The translations under genes were made by a program, and so were the position numbers. Below are positions 62,549-64,000 of a stretch of 64,000 nt of DNA, piece after piece (position 1 is the stretch's first letter; each line of letters begins with the position of its first letter). Under the pieces are notes generated by a model that ran no database searches, was not told the DNA's origin, and saw only the letters and a program-made list of their open reading frames with translations. The DNA is from Pleurotus djamor (Eukaryota > Basidiomycota > Agaricomycetes > Agaricales > Pleurotaceae), in contig JAPEVF010000008.1 of assembly GCA_029747585.1 (NCBI GenBank), positions 62,001 through 126,000 on the forward strand, given 5' to 3'.

Positions 62549-63496
62549 ATGGCTGATACCGTCCCACACCAAAGCAATCCAGCGCCTATAAAGACCTTTG
62601 TGGAAAGCAGTCCAATAGTGCTAATCTTGGTAGGATTGGTTGGGGCTGGAAAGGTATGTAGGAGTCTGAACAGTAATTGACAAGTCTTCTTGAACTCACT
62701 CGCGTTACCTGATGGCGTCGTCGGTGTATCATAGTCAACTTTTGCTCAAGCTCTAGAAGAGCATTACCCCAATTTCCGTAGGTGTAATCAAGATGAATTG
62801 GGAGATCGGCGTAGCGTGGAGTCCCTTGTCCGTGCTTGCCTGAGAGACNNCTTAAGCGTATGCGTTGATCGCACGAATTTCAACGAATCGTAAGCGATGA
62901 CTTGTACGTTATGCATTCTTCACGGGCTGATCAAGAGCACTGCATCACCTTCCTTTGCGGATCTATAGTCAGCGTGCATACTGGATTAATATTGCTCGTG
63001 AATTTCCTGGGACGGTCGTATGGGTNCTANTTTTCGANACNCCATACGAGGTAAGTGCTNGGAGTCACCNANATGNCANANTNTNTAATCAATGATTCGG
63101 TATAGGAATGTGCTCGACGTCTCCAGCAACGTAGGNCATTACTCATAATCGTATTTTGGNNTTGTGCTTACTACNNCNTCGCACTAAANAGGGACNGGTC
63201 ACCCTACCATCTTGTCGCCCGAGCAGGGCATGTCCATTCTGTCTCGGTTTTCATCAGATTACAGGCCACCCTCTCCGTTTGAAGGATATGATCGCATCAT
63301 ATCATTATCACCATCTGAGCATCCATCGGATATGTACACATTTTCTGATGTGACTGACATTCTGTGCAAAGTTCAACGTTCACCACCCGTAACCATACCA
63401 GCCAGACAAGACTATGCCTTTCGCGGCCGCGGCTTCAGGCAATTTAATGGAAGAGGTCCCTTCCGTGGATACTTTCCAACACGACCGCGGCCATGA
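62549..63496 (+). CDS. P-loop kinase, polynucleotide-kinase-like
   Basis: AAA_33/zeta-type P-loop protein that resembles the kinase domain of polynucleotide kinase-phosphatase. ATG 62549 begins MADTVPHQSNPAPIKTFVES, then the Walker A IVLILVGLVGAGK, joined over an intron to STFAQALEEHYPNF. RRCNQDELGDRRSVESLVRA carries the substrate-loop Asp; LSVCVDRTNFNESQRAYWIN contains the D-x-T-N motif typical of PNK kinases, and YEECARRLQQR is the lid. After LSRFSSDYRPPSPFEGYDRI the protein ends in an Arg/Gly-rich tail (FRGRGFRQFNGRGPFRGYFP) that suggests RNA or DNA binding. No phosphatase domain is present. N bases at 63025-63200 hide one or two exons' details. Substrate not known. Confidence 0.8.
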
Positions 63497-63710
63497 GTCC
63501 TNCGAGTTATGTAACTGTAGATAACTCATGTGGGTGNCTAGTGTTCTGTAACAATAAAAGAAATCTAGAGCAGACTCGACAGACGGTATGTTACGAAAAC
63601 ACCGCGCGCCCTCGTTGATAACGTGTGTGTGGANAATAAATCGAGGGCGATGACATCTAGGCGATCAAAGTCAAAATCAATNCAAGCGGAACGAAGTAGG
63701 ATATCCTTCG
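63497..63710. other. Convergent 3' flank
   Basis: Between the stop of the kinase-like gene and the stop of the minus-strand gene at the right edge. An AATAAA occurs at 63552-63558 (ACAATAAAAG), a possible poly(A) signal of the kinase gene. No gene is seen. Confidence 0.5.
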
Positions 63711-64000
63711 CTATGACTNGGAGCNAGACGTAGAGTTTTGGGCCTCAAGCTTCTTGCCCAATATCTTNGCGCTGACCTATGAATATCAAAAGGTTAGGAT
63801 GATCGTANGTACTTGGATGAAAATACTNTTACGTTGNGAATATGCATCGAGGCACGCTCTACTCCGTGCTGTTTACTGAGTTGGTATTTTTCTAACGCTT
63901 CTTCGAGGTTACCGGCTANTATTGATCGAGGTCAGCCGTGGCCCAGAACGCCAACGGAGAGACACGCACTGGCTTCGAGGACGGCGGCCAGATTGAAAGC
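63711..64000 (-). CDS. 3' end of an unidentified gene (partial)
   Basis: Minus-strand exons read NLEEALEKYQLSKQHGVERA, then SMHI-NV, then after an intron VSAKILGKKLEAQNSTS, with a TAG at 63711. The first piece has the helical pattern of a TPR-like repeat (LEEALEKYQ). The N-terminal part lies beyond the window. An upstream frame, AFNLAAVLEASACLSVG (63950-64000), may belong to the previous exon. I cannot name the family. N bases reduce certainty. Confidence 0.45.

Overview
The window is nuclear DNA of a filamentous basidiomycete, most likely an Agaricomycete. The evidence is dense protein genes on both strands, many introns of about 50-70 bp, short intergenic gaps, and families typical of mushrooms and their relatives: a WSC-domain glyoxal oxidase, a GH16 membrane glucanase, a basidiomycete 7TM receptor and a Zn2Cys6 regulator. 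A Rhizoctonia/Ceratobasidium-like source is only a weak guess. Scattered N bases, worst near 4300-4540 and 63000-63200, show draft quality, so single-base breaks must be read with care.

Left part (1-12.6 kb): the last exon of an unknown minus-strand gene, a Zn2Cys6 transcription factor, an MSC2-type zinc transporter with a long His-rich loop, and the catalytic subunit of DNA polymerase delta. The polymerase has two MluI cell-cycle boxes just upstream of its start.

12.6-18.2 kb is gene-poor and eroded: one small conserved-looking gene behind a TATA box, a decayed gene of unknown function, and a 7TM receptor gene that can be reconstructed almost exon by exon but carries a probable small transposon-like insertion and a stop codon at one splice junction.

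18.2-43.9 kb is a run of housekeeping genes: Vms1/ANKZF1 (ribosome quality control), phosphomannomutase, arylamine N-acetyltransferase with two nearby relics of its 5' end, sulfite reductase beta subunit, two tandem alanine-glyoxylate aminotransferases, dynein intermediate chain, tRNA-splicing endonuclease Sen2, a SAC3/GANP-domain (Thp3/LENG8-like) protein, and Bfr2/AATF. Several of these are divergent pairs with very short shared upstream regions.

44.5-59.1 kb is a cell-surface block: a GT2 cellulose-synthase-like polysaccharide synthase and a GH16 type II membrane glucanase transcribed divergently from a common upstream region, followed by a secreted glyoxal oxidase carrying six WSC domains. 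A joint role in wall or surface glucan making and remodelling is plausible but inferred. The right end holds a PX-BAR sorting nexin (Snx41/Atg20 type), a P-loop polynucleotide-kinase-like protein, and the 3' end of an unknown minus-strand gene. I found no rRNA, tRNA, CRISPR array or complete autonomous transposon, and no clear new multi-gene system. The most unusual items are the disrupted receptor locus, the NAT relics, the polymerase promoter boxes, the G-rich tract at the GT2 start, and the long introns of the GH16 gene.
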